Source of the DNA: Flavobacterium sp. 83
GTDB lineage: Bacteria; Bacteroidota; Bacteroidia; Flavobacteriales; Flavobacteriaceae
Direction of reading: 5' to 3'
Length of the DNA stretch: 64,000 bases
Assembly (NCBI RefSeq): GCF_000744835.1
Contig: NZ_JQMS01000001.1
Span: 1,302,001 to 1,366,000, forward strand
Numbering within the stretch: position 1 is the stretch's first letter; the number at the start of each line of letters is the position of its first letter. Both the position numbers and the translations under genes were made by a program. A model generated the notes under the pieces. The model had not been told where the DNA came from. It saw only the letters and a list, made by a program, of their open reading frames with translations, and searched no databases. Shown here in pieces: positions 36,716 to 43,953 of the stretch.

Positions 36716-37117
36716 ATGACTTCAAAAAAAGAATTGATTATTAAAGCATTTTCTGAAATGAATATCTCATTATTAGAAGTGACTTTAGATGAAAATAAGT
36801 ACTATCACAACGGTCTTGATAAAAAATCCTTTATAGATAAAATAAGTGATGTTTTTGATAGATTTAAAAAAGAAAATGACACTATTTTAACACCTTATAA
36901 AGGAAATTGTAAAGACTGTGAGTGCTTTGGCAAAGTAAAATGTACTGGATTTGCATTTGTTGGTAATGTTTCAAACAATGGGATTAACATGAAATTTGAA
37001 GAGATTGAAAACGACTACTTTAACATTCAGAGGTGTCATGATTTTAAAATTCATAACAAAAGCATAAAGCCAATTTCTAATTTAACGATTGAGGAATTTG
37101 ATGATCTTCGTATTTAG
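36716..37117 (+). CDS. Unknown 133-aa cysteine-containing protein
   Basis: Not recognised. A central cluster NCKDCECFGKVKCTG with a later RCHDF suggests a metal or disulphide site. The rest is helical at both ends (SKKELIIKAFSEMNISLLEV, ISNLTIEEFDDLRI). No signal peptide. It lies 28 bp before the last gene of the island, probably in the same transcript. Confidence 0.6.
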   Translation: MTSKKELIIKAFSEMNISLLEVTLDENKYYHNGLDKKSFIDKISDVFDRFKKENDTILTPYKGNCKDCECFGKVKCTGFAFVGNVSNNGINMKFEEIENDYFNIQRCHDFKIHNKSIKPISNLTIEEFDDLRI

Positions 37118-37145
37118 AACTATATCTTAATTATACCGTTGTAAA

Positions 37146-37616
37146 ATGGTTAAGGATTATAATGATTTTTTTCCAATATTAAAAAACACCAATTTATTTG
37201 ACCACCTCGAAAGGGTGGTTTTATTATTTAATACAGCACCAATGAATAGAAAACTACAAAAAGAGTTAAAATTTAAAATAGGAGAGCAGTATGGAAAATA
37301 CGAATTTGAGTTAGATTGGGTAACAACTGTATTGGATAATAATTTGAGATATGAAGTTTACCAGTATATAGGCAATGATAAAAACACTATATTTGACTTT
37401 GAAGTTCACAAAATCTTATTAGCTTATAATTGTGATTTTCTTGCTGGTATTTTCTATTTTATTAAAGGAGATAGCTATTCTAAAATACTCTCAGAAGTTC
37501 AAAATGAATTTTCTTGTACCACAAAAATAAAAATAAATGTGGTTAAAAAGAGTAAAAATATTACGGAGCTATTTATACTAAGCCATAGGCTTTCAAGTAA
37601 CTCTTTTCATATATGA
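37146..37616 (+). CDS. Unknown 156-aa protein at the island 1 right end
   Basis: Not recognised. It is a soluble alpha/beta protein (DYNDFFPILKNTNLFDHLER, LAYNCDFLAGIFYFIKGDSY) with no signal peptide. It is the last gene before the right arm repeats (37626) and attR (37759). It and the 133-aa gene may form a pair. Confidence 0.6.
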   Translation: MVKDYNDFFPILKNTNLFDHLERVVLLFNTAPMNRKLQKELKFKIGEQYGKYEFELDWVTTVLDNNLRYEVYQYIGNDKNTIFDFEVHKILLAYNCDFLAGIFYFIKGDSYSKILSEVQNEFSCTTKIKINVVKKSKNITELFILSHRLSSNSFHI

Positions 37617-37625
37617 AACAAGTTC

Positions 37626-37647
37626 AGGTTAAACATAGGTTAAACAT
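37626..37647 (+). repeat. Right arm-type tandem repeat of island 1
   Basis: AGGTTAAACAT twice in tandem. Together with the flanking bases it matches the left pair at 7328-7349 in the same orientation with one base different. Confidence 0.65.
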
Positions 37648-37758
37648 TTATAAGATTAAAAGTAAAAAAGAGATAAGTAAAGATGATTCAAAACTTTCTA
37701 AATACTTGGTTTCTTTGTATTTGAAAGCAAAAGAGAATAAATGTAACATATATAGGAG

Positions 37759-37804
37759 TGACTCATAATCAGGTGGTCCCTGGTTCGAGCCCAGGTGGGA
37801 CCAC
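37759..37804 (+). repeat. attR core of island 1 (tRNA 3' remnant)
   Basis: An exact copy of the tRNA 3' half at 7235-7280. It lacks the 5' half, so it is not a functional tRNA gene. It is the chromosomal tRNA end left behind by the insertion. Confidence 0.93.
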
Positions 37805-37813
37805 AGAAAAAAG

Positions 37814-37846
37814 ACCCTAAAAGACAAATGTTTTTTAGGGTTTTCT
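37814..37846 (+). terminator. Original chromosomal terminator of the CAU tRNA
   Basis: ACCCTAAAA (37814-37822) pairs with TTTTAGGGT (37833-37841), then TTTCTT. It follows the tRNA remnant directly, as expected for the ancestral tRNA terminator. Confidence 0.8.
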
Positions 37847-37881
37847 TAAATGTGCTGAAAACCAATCAAGTGTAAAAAACG

Positions 37882-37889
37882 TATCTTTG
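37882..37889 (+). promoter_or_regulatory. -7 box before the small proline-rich protein
   Basis: TATCTTTG, a full TAnnTTTG match, 77 bp before the start at 37967. No clear -33 TTTG. Confidence 0.45.
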
Positions 37890-37966
37890 TTATATTAAGG
37901 ATAAGTATTTGTTATTTATGATTTAGTAAGTTTTGTTATTTCAGTAAATTTATTATTTTTGAAGCC

Positions 37967-38197
37967 ATGAAAATTGAGTCAAACAAATTTTATTTTTTAG
38001 CATTTTTCCTTTTTGGGATTATGAATATTTTTGCAGCAGACCCTCCTACGCCATCACCATTTGGGAGAAGGAGACTACCGCCTCCGCCTCCAGGCTTGCC
38101 TATTGATGAAAATATTTTTATTTTAATGATAATTGCAATTTTATTTGGTATTTATATCATTTATAGCTTCAAACTAAAAACAAAAACTCCAATTTAA
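37967..38197 (+). CDS. Small proline-rich membrane protein
   Basis: A 76-aa protein with a signal peptide (FYFLAFFLFGIMNIFAAD), a proline/arginine-rich linker (PPTPSPFGRRRLPPPPPG) and a C-terminal membrane helix (NIFILMIIAILFGIYIIYSF). This layout is common for small Flavobacteriia proteins of unknown role. Its stop codon lies in the loop of a terminator hairpin. Confidence 0.75.
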   Translation: MKIESNKFYFLAFFLFGIMNIFAADPPTPSPFGRRRLPPPPPGLPIDENIFILMIIAILFGIYIIYSFKLKTKTPI

Positions 38198-38209
38198 ATT
38201 GGAGTTTTT
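38182..38209. terminator. Symmetric terminator
   Basis: The palindrome AAAACTCCAATTT/AAATTGGAGTTTT with A and T runs on either side can serve both the small gene (plus) and riboflavin synthase (minus). Confidence 0.8.
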
Positions 38210-38234
38210 GTTTTTATAGAGCTTACCTGCTTTT

Positions 38235-38822
38235 CTATTTTTTAGAGTACAGTCTGGAAACGTATTTGCCAATCACGTCAAACTCAAGGTTGATTTTTGT
38301 TCCTACTTTAAAGGATTTGAAATTGGTATGTTCGTGTGTGTAAGGGATAATAGCTACGCTAAACTGATTTTTCTTCGAGTTTACTACAGTTAAACTTACT
38401 CCGTTTACAGTAATTGATCCTTTTTCGATGGTGATGTTGTTGAGCGTTTCGTCGTATTCAAAAGTATAAAGCCAACTGCCGTTCGTCTCTTCGGCTACGA
38501 TGCAGGTTCCTATTTGGTCGACATGGCCTTGTACGATGTGACCGTCCAGTCTATCTCCCAGTTTCATTGCTCTTTCAAGATTTACACTGTCGCCTTCTTG
38601 CCAATATCCTAGATTTGTTTTTTTTATAGTCTCGTCAATAGCAGTTACTGTGTAAAAAGTATCATTAAGTGCAACTACAGTTAAACAGATTCCGTTGTGG
38701 GCTACGCTTTGGTCTATTTGCAATTCGCTGGTGATTGATGAATTCACCGTGATGTGAATATTGTCTTTCTCTTTTTTTATTTCTTGGATTGTACCAAGGG
38801 TTTCTATGATTCCTGTAAACAT
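38235..38822 (-). CDS. ribE: Riboflavin synthase alpha subunit
   Basis: Converts two 6,7-dimethyl-8-ribityllumazines to riboflavin. Two lumazine-binding repeats are visible: MFTGIIETLGTIQEIKKEKD with NGICLTVVALN, and GDRLDGHIVQGHVDQIGTCI with VNGVSLTVVNSKKNQFSVAI. At 195 aa the length is typical. It is divergent from pdxA across about 60 bp. Confidence 0.95.
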   Translation of the reverse strand: MFTGIIETLGTIQEIKKEKDNIHITVNSSITSELQIDQSVAHNGICLTVVALNDTFYTVTAIDETIKKTNLGYWQEGDSVNLERAMKLGDRLDGHIVQGHVDQIGTCIVAEETNGSWLYTFEYDETLNNITIEKGSITVNGVSLTVVNSKKNQFSVAIIPYTHEHTNFKSFKVGTKINLEFDVIGKYVSRLYSKK

Positions 38823-38839
38823 TTCTTATTTTATTTTAC

Positions 38840-38847
38840 TAAATTTG
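38840..38847 (+). promoter_or_regulatory. -7 box of pdxA
   Basis: TAAATTTG matches TAnnTTTG, 33 bp before the pdxA start, in the short divergent gap with ribE. Confidence 0.5.
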
Positions 38848-38880
38848 CACTTCAAAATTAGCAATAAATAACGTGAGGTC

Positions 38881-39930
38881 ATGATGAAAAAAGCAGAAAA
38901 TATAATCGTTGGGATTTCTATAGGAGATTTGAACGGTATTGGAAGCGAAGTGGTATTGAAAACATTTGAGGATTCACGCATGTTGGAACTTTGTACGCCG
39001 GTTATTTTTGCCAATGTTAAGATAATGTCATTTGTAAAAAAGAGTTTTGAATCTACTTCTACACTTCACGGGATTGATAGGTTAGATCAAATTGTTTTGG
39101 GAAAAATCAATGTTTTGAATCTTTGGAAAGAGGGTATTGATTTAAATCCGGGTGCAAATGATGAGAAAGTGGGTCAATACGCTATAAAATCATTTGTTGC
39201 GGCGACTAAGGCTTTAAAAGAAGGATTGATTGATGTGTTAGTAACAGCTCCTATTAATAAATACAATATACAGTCAGAAACGTTTAAGTTTCCGGGTCAT
39301 ACAGATTATTTAGACCAAGAGTTAGAAGGGAATGCGTTGATGTTGATGGTGCAGGATAATTTGAGGATTGGTTTATTGACGGATCATATTCCTTTAAATG
39401 AAGTTGCATCACATTTGACAGAAGAATTGATAAAGCAAAAAATTGAAACTATAAAACAATCGTTAATTCAGGATTTTAGCATTAATAAACCAAAAATCGC
39501 TGTTTTAGGATTGAATCCGCATTGCGGTGATGGAGGAGTTATAGGAACAGAAGATGATTTGATAATAAAACCAGCATTGAAAAAAATATTTGATAAAGGA
39601 ACGTTGGTTTTTGGTCCTTTTGCGGCGGATGGTTTTTTTGGCAGCAATCAATATGAGAAATATGATGCTGTTATTGCGACTTATCATGATCAGGGATTAA
39701 TTCCTTTCAAAACATTGTCTTTTGGGAAAGGGGTGAATTATACGGCGGGTTTAGATAAAATTAGAACTTCGCCTGATCACGGTACCGCTTATGATATTGC
39801 GGGAAAAGGGGTTGCGGATTATAACTCATTTAAGGAGGCTGTTTATCTTGCTATAGATATCTTTCATTCGAGAAATCAATACAAGGAAATCAGTCAAAAA
39901 CCTTTGAAAACAAAAGAAAAACAGTTGTGA
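38881..39930 (+). CDS. pdxA: 4-hydroxythreonine-4-phosphate dehydrogenase
   Basis: Oxidises 4-phosphohydroxy-threonine in deoxyxylulose-dependent pyridoxal phosphate synthesis. The N-terminus is VGISIGDLNGIGSEVVLKTF. Metal-binding histidines are in FPGHTDYLDQEL, NPHCGDGGVIG and ATYHDQGLIPFKTLSFG, and the final RTSPDHGTAYDIAGKG is diagnostic. Length 349 aa is normal. The first two codons are both ATG, so the start may be 38884. Confidence 0.96.
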   Translation: MMKKAENIIVGISIGDLNGIGSEVVLKTFEDSRMLELCTPVIFANVKIMSFVKKSFESTSTLHGIDRLDQIVLGKINVLNLWKEGIDLNPGANDEKVGQYAIKSFVAATKALKEGLIDVLVTAPINKYNIQSETFKFPGHTDYLDQELEGNALMLMVQDNLRIGLLTDHIPLNEVASHLTEELIKQKIETIKQSLIQDFSINKPKIAVLGLNPHCGDGGVIGTEDDLIIKPALKKIFDKGTLVFGPFAADGFFGSNQYEKYDAVIATYHDQGLIPFKTLSFGKGVNYTAGLDKIRTSPDHGTAYDIAGKGVADYNSFKEAVYLAIDIFHSRNQYKEISQKPLKTKEKQL

Positions 39931-39973
39931 ACAAAAAAAGGTGAATAACATTATTAGATTTGTAATAATTTTA

Positions 39974-39981
39974 TATCTTTG
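39974..39981 (+). promoter_or_regulatory. -7 box of the DUF177-rpmF operon
   Basis: TATCTTTG followed by GCAC, the strongest Bacteroidota -7 form, 33 bp before the DUF177 start. A -33 element is weak (TTA in place of TTG). Confidence 0.6.
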
Positions 39982-40014
39982 CACTCCCGAAGTTTAGGGT
40001 AAATTGTTGTTGAA

Positions 40015-40566
40015 ATGAACAAGACAAAAGAATATTTAATTCCTTTCGTAGGATTAAAGCTAGGGAAACATCAATTTGAATATCAAATAAGTAATGCGTT
40101 CTTTGAAATCTTTGATTATAATGAATTTCAAAATTCAGACATCAAAGTAAATGTAGTTTTAGAGAAAAAAAGTACAATGCTGGAATTAAGTTTAAAGCAT
40201 AAAGGAACAGTAAATGTTCCTTGTGATCTTACCAGTGAAGATTTTAATTTACCTATTAAAGGCAAAATGAAATTGATTGTTCGTTTTGGAGAAATGTATA
40301 ATAATGACAATGAAGAATTGTTGATTTTGCCACACGGAGAGTTTGAAATAGATGTTGCACAGTATATCTATGAAATGATAGTGTTGTCCGTGCCTCTAAG
40401 ACGAGTTCATCCAGGAATAAAAGATGGAAGTTTAAAAACTGAAGCTTTGGTAAAACTGAAAGAACTGACAATTAAAGAACAAAAAAAAGAGCATAAACAA
40501 GAACAAAAAGAAGAAAATATTGACCCACGTTGGGACAAATTAAAGCAACTATTAACGGATAAATAA
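40015..40566 (+). CDS. DUF177/YceD family protein
   Basis: A 183-aa protein of the YceD (DUF177) family, which is linked to 23S rRNA processing and nearly always sits before rpmF. The family core CDLTSEDFNLPIKGKMKLIV is present, but the usual central cysteine pair is reduced to one Cys. The C-terminus is Lys/Glu-rich and ends DPRWDKLKQLLTDK, typical of the Bacteroidota form. It lies 9 bp before rpmF. Confidence 0.9.
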   Translation: MNKTKEYLIPFVGLKLGKHQFEYQISNAFFEIFDYNEFQNSDIKVNVVLEKKSTMLELSLKHKGTVNVPCDLTSEDFNLPIKGKMKLIVRFGEMYNNDNEELLILPHGEFEIDVAQYIYEMIVLSVPLRRVHPGIKDGSLKTEALVKLKELTIKEQKKEHKQEQKEENIDPRWDKLKQLLTDK

Positions 40567-40575
40567 TATAGTAAA

Positions 40576-40770
40576 ATGGCGCATCCTAAGAGAAAAATCT
40601 CCAAAACAAGAAGAGATAAAAGAAGAACACATTACAAAGCTACTGTAGCACAAATCGCTACTTGCCCAATTACAGGGGAAGCACATTTATATCACAGAGC
40701 CTACTGGCACGAAGGAAAAATGTATTACAGAGGGCAAGTTGTTATAGATAAATCTGTAGCTGTTGCTTAA
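40576..40770 (+). CDS. rpmF: 50S ribosomal protein L32
   Basis: A 64-aa ribosomal protein beginning [20 protein letters not shown], the standard L32 start. The later part ([20 protein letters not shown]) keeps only one cysteine, so it is the zinc-independent form common in Bacteroidota. It is co-transcribed with DUF177 and followed by a terminator. Confidence 0.97.
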   Translation: MAHPKRKISKTRRDKRRTHYKATVAQIATCPITGEAHLYHRAYWHEGKMYYRGQVVIDKSVAVA

Positions 40771-40793
40771 TACCTTTTTGTAAATGATATTCG

Positions 40794-40819
40794 AACTCTC
40801 ACATCGTGAGAGTTTTTTT
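40794..40819 (+). terminator. Terminator after rpmF
   Basis: AACTCTCAC / GTGAGAGTT with loop ATC and a T run. Confidence 0.9.
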
Positions 40820-40943
40820 GTTGTTTATAATTTTCATTAAATAAGAAGTTATAAATCAATACGCTTTGGTATTTTTTTTGTAATTTTCAAGTCTTTTAAA
40901 AATTTTTCAGATGGAAGCATTTGATAAGAAATAATTGAATACA

Positions 40944-41942
40944 ATGAATACAATTACAGCCGCAATTACAGCAGTTGGTGCCTATGTGCCGGACTTTGTA
41001 CTTTCAAACAAAGTGCTAGAAACAATGGTTGACACTAATGACGAGTGGATTACCTCTCGTACAGGAATAAAAGAAAGAAGAATTCTTAAAGATGAAGATA
41101 AAGGGACTTCCTACTTAGCCATAATGGCTGCAAAAGATTTATTAGCTAAAGCAAATATTAATCCTTTAGAAATTGATCTTTTAATAATGGCAACCGCAAC
41201 GCCAGATATGCCCGTAGCATCAACGGGAGTATATGTAGCAACTGAAATAGGAGCTACAAATGCTTTCTCGTACGATTTGCAAGCTGCATGTTCTAGTTTT
41301 TTATATGGAATGTCAACAGCAGCAGCTTATATTCAATCAGGTAGGTATAAAAAAGTACTTTTGATTGGGGCAGATAAAATGTCCTCGATAGTTGATTATA
41401 CGGATAGATCAACTTGTATTATTTTTGGTGATGGTGCTGGAGCAGTTTTGTTTGAGCCTAATTACGAAGGTCTGGGATTACAAGATGAATATTTGCGCAG
41501 TGATGGTGTAGGGCGTGATTTCTTAAAAATTCCTGCTGGAGGTTCTTTAGTTCCGACTACCTTAGAAACTGTAAAAGATAATCGACACAATATTATCCAA
41601 GATGGTAAAACTGTTTTTAAATATGCAGTTACGAATATGGCTGATGCGAGTGAACAAATTTTGAAAAGAAATAATTTGACCAATGATGATGTAGATTGGT
41701 TGGTTCCACATCAAGCGAATAAACGAATCATTGATGCTACAGCGAGTCGAATGAATTTAGAAGACTCAAAAGTTTTAATGAACATTGAGAAATACGGAAA
41801 CACCACCTCTGCAACTTTACCGTTAGTAATAAGCGATTTTGAACATTTATTCAAAAAAGGCGATACAATTATTTTTGCAGCTTTCGGAGGAGGATTTACT
41901 TGGGGTTCTATATACTTGAAATGGGCATACGATAAAAAATAA
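40944..41942 (+). CDS. fabH: Beta-ketoacyl-ACP synthase III
   Basis: Starts fatty-acid chains by condensing acyl-CoA with malonyl-ACP. The catalytic triad is visible: Cys116 in QAACSSFLYG, His in VPHQANKRI and Asn in EKYGNTTSATLP. The ATG at 40944 (MNTITAAITAVGAYVP) is preferred to a TTG three codons upstream. Length is 332 aa. It heads fabH-accB-accC, with 23 bp to accB. Confidence 0.96.
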   Translation: MNTITAAITAVGAYVPDFVLSNKVLETMVDTNDEWITSRTGIKERRILKDEDKGTSYLAIMAAKDLLAKANINPLEIDLLIMATATPDMPVASTGVYVATEIGATNAFSYDLQAACSSFLYGMSTAAAYIQSGRYKKVLLIGADKMSSIVDYTDRSTCIIFGDGAGAVLFEPNYEGLGLQDEYLRSDGVGRDFLKIPAGGSLVPTTLETVKDNRHNIIQDGKTVFKYAVTNMADASEQILKRNNLTNDDVDWLVPHQANKRIIDATASRMNLEDSKVLMNIEKYGNTTSATLPLVISDFEHLFKKGDTIIFAAFGGGFTWGSIYLKWAYDKK

Positions 41943-41965
41943 ATTTAAACTAAAAATAAATAATT

Positions 41966-42445
41966 ATGGATTTAAAAGAAATTCAAAATCTAATCAAGTT
42001 TGTGGCAAATTCAGGTGTTGCAGAAGTTAAATTAGAGATGGATGATGTTAAAATCACCATTAGAACAACTTTAGAAGGGAATGTAACTGAGACGACGTAT
42101 GTTCAACAAATGCCTGCTCAAAATGCACTTCCACAAGCGGCAGCTCCACAACAAATTGCTCCTGTAGCTCCCGTTGCTGAAGCTCCAGTAGTAGAAAATT
42201 CTCATTATATTACCATAAAATCTCCAATCATTGGAACATTCTATAGAAAGCCATCACCAGATAAACCTATGTTTGTTGAAGTAGGTAAAACAATTTCTAA
42301 AGGAGATGTACTTTGTGTGATTGAAGCAATGAAATTATTTAATGAAATTGAATCTGAAGTATCTGGTAAAATTGTAAAAATATTGGTTGACGATATGTCT
42401 CCAGTAGAATTTGACCAACCTTTATTCTTAGTAGATCCATCATAA
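41966..42445 (+). CDS. accB: Biotin carboxyl carrier protein of acetyl-CoA carboxylase
   Basis: Carries biotin for acetyl-CoA carboxylase. The N-terminal region ([20 protein letters not shown]) is followed by an Ala/Pro/Gln linker (residues about 48-75) and the biotinyl domain. The biotin is attached at Lys123 in [13 protein letters not shown]. Length 159 aa is normal. Confidence 0.97.
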   Translation: MDLKEIQNLIKFVANSGVAEVKLEMDDVKITIRTTLEGNVTETTYVQQMPAQNALPQAAAPQQIAPVAPVAEAPVVENSHYITIKSPIIGTFYRKPSPDKPMFVEVGKTISKGDVLCVIEAMKLFNEIESEVSGKIVKILVDDMSPVEFDQPLFLVDPS

Positions 42446-42537
42446 GAAATTTTGAATGATGAATTTTGAATGAGACATTGTTTTTCAATCATTCAAATAA
42501 TTTAAAATTTATAATTATAATTTATAATTTCAAGAAG

Positions 42538-43884
42538 ATGTTTAAAAAAATATTAATTGCAAATAGGGGAGAAATTGCGCTTCGCGTGATTAGAACATGC
42601 AAGGAAATGGGTATAAAAACAGTAGCTGTTTATTCTACTGCTGATGCTGAAAGTCTGCATGTAAAGTTTGCTGATGAAGCGGTTTGTATAGGGCCACCTC
42701 CAAGTAACTTATCCTATTTGAAAATGTCAAATATTATTGCCGCTGCCGAAATTACTAACGCAGATGCAATACATCCAGGGTATGGATTCCTTTCCGAAAA
42801 CTCAAAATTTTCTAAAATTTGTCAAGAACATGGTATCAAATTCATTGGAGCATCTCCTGAAATGATTGATAGAATGGGTGACAAAGCTTCTGCAAAAGCA
42901 ACTATGATTGAAGCTGGCGTTCCTTGTGTTCCCGGTTCAGTAGGAATTTTAGAATCATATGAACAAGCCTTGCAATTATCAAGAGATTTTGGTTATCCAG
43001 TAATGCTTAAAGCAACTGCTGGTGGTGGTGGAAAAGGAATGCGAGCTGTTTGGAAAGAAGATGAATTGTTGAAAGCTTGGGAAGGTGCCCGTCAGGAATC
43101 TGCTGCAGCTTTTGGAAATGATGGAATGTATCTGGAAAAATTAATCGAAGAGCCTCGTCATATTGAGATTCAAGTAGTAGGTGATTCTTACGGAAAAGCC
43201 TGTCATCTTTCTGAAAGAGATTGTTCCGTTCAAAGACGTCATCAAAAATTGACCGAAGAGACTCCATCTCCATTTATGACAGATGAACTTCGTGCTAAAA
43301 TGGGTGAAGCAGCTGTAAAAGCAGCCGAATATATTAAATACGAAGGTGCTGGTACAGTAGAATTTTTGGTTGACAAACACCGTAATTTCTACTTCATGGA
43401 AATGAATACCCGTATTCAAGTAGAGCATCCTATTACAGAACAAGTTATTGATTATGACTTGATCCGTGAGCAAATTATGGTTGCTGCTGGAATACCTATT
43501 TCAGGAAAAAACTACTTGCCACAATTGCATGCCATAGAATGTAGAATAAATGCGGAAGATCCTTATAATGATTTCCGTCCATCTCCAGGAAAAATCACAA
43601 CACTTCATATGCCAGGAGGACACGGTGTTCGTTTAGACACTCATGTTTATTCAGGATATACCATTCCACCAAATTACGATTCCATGATTGCTAAGTTGAT
43701 TACAACTGCACAATCTCGTGAAGAAGCAATTAGCAAAATGAGAAGAGCGTTGGATGAATTTGTGATTGAAGGTATAAAAACGACCATTCCATTTCACAGA
43801 CAATTAATGGATGATCCAAGATACATCGCAGGAGATTATACAACTGCTTTTATGGATACTTTCAAAATGAATGATCCTGAATAG
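42538..43884 (+). CDS. accC: Biotin carboxylase subunit of acetyl-CoA carboxylase
   Basis: Carboxylates biotin on AccB using ATP and bicarbonate. The start at 42538 ([20 protein letters not shown]) is the family start; the in-frame extension to 42466 runs through AT-rich spacer. The ATP-grasp glycine loop is [44 protein letters not shown] and [11 protein letters not shown] are all present. Length 448 aa. The accB-accC gap holds a 14-bp imperfect tandem repeat (ATTTTGAATGA units near 42449-42474). Confidence 0.97.
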   Translation: MFKKILIANRGEIALRVIRTCKEMGIKTVAVYSTADAESLHVKFADEAVCIGPPPSNLSYLKMSNIIAAAEITNADAIHPGYGFLSENSKFSKICQEHGIKFIGASPEMIDRMGDKASAKATMIEAGVPCVPGSVGILESYEQALQLSRDFGYPVMLKATAGGGGKGMRAVWKEDELLKAWEGARQESAAAFGNDGMYLEKLIEEPRHIEIQVVGDSYGKACHLSERDCSVQRRHQKLTEETPSPFMTDELRAKMGEAAVKAAEYIKYEGAGTVEFLVDKHRNFYFMEMNTRIQVEHPITEQVIDYDLIREQIMVAAGIPISGKNYLPQLHAIECRINAEDPYNDFRPSPGKITTLHMPGGHGVRLDTHVYSGYTIPPNYDSMIAKLITTAQSREEAISKMRRALDEFVIEGIKTTIPFHRQLMDDPRYIAGDYTTAFMDTFKMNDPE

Positions 43885-43910
43885 TTAACTATTTTATATT
43901 AAATATATAA

Positions 43911-43936
43911 AACCTCACTTTTTAGTGAGGTTTTTG
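43911..43936. terminator. Terminator between accC and the S9 peptidase
   Basis: AACCTCACT / AGTGAGGTT with a T run; it can serve both converging genes. Confidence 0.88.
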
Positions 43937-43953
43937 TTTTTAGCATATATTTA

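Larger units (their letters stand above)
7235..37804. mobile_element. Island 1: 30.6-kb tRNA-integrated defence island
   Basis: The 46 bp from the anticodon stem to the tRNA end (7235-7280) recur exactly at 37759-37804, as expected for tyrosine-recombinase integration that rebuilds the tRNA at one end. Tandem 11-bp repeats lie just inside both ends. The content is: integrase, HTH, primase-helicase-like, RecA-like, DUF3871 and UmuDC genes; a large restriction/abortive-infection block; and RadC, SSB-like and many orphan genes. I see no relaxase, coupling protein, VirB4/TraG, capsid, portal or terminase, so it is not a self-sufficient conjugative element or prophage. Helper-dependent transfer is inference. 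Confidence 0.9.

Noticed and set aside
7235..37804. Island 1 as a conjugative element or prophage
   Set aside because: No relaxase, coupling ATPase, VirB4/Tra, capsid, portal, terminase, tail or lysis gene is visible.
40911..40934. Seven-codon frame MEAFDKK before fabH
   Set aside because: It resembles the last residues of FabH (YDKK) but is too short to separate from chance.
42466..42537. N-terminal extension of accC
   Set aside because: AT-rich repeat spacer; biotin carboxylase starts [14 protein letters not shown].
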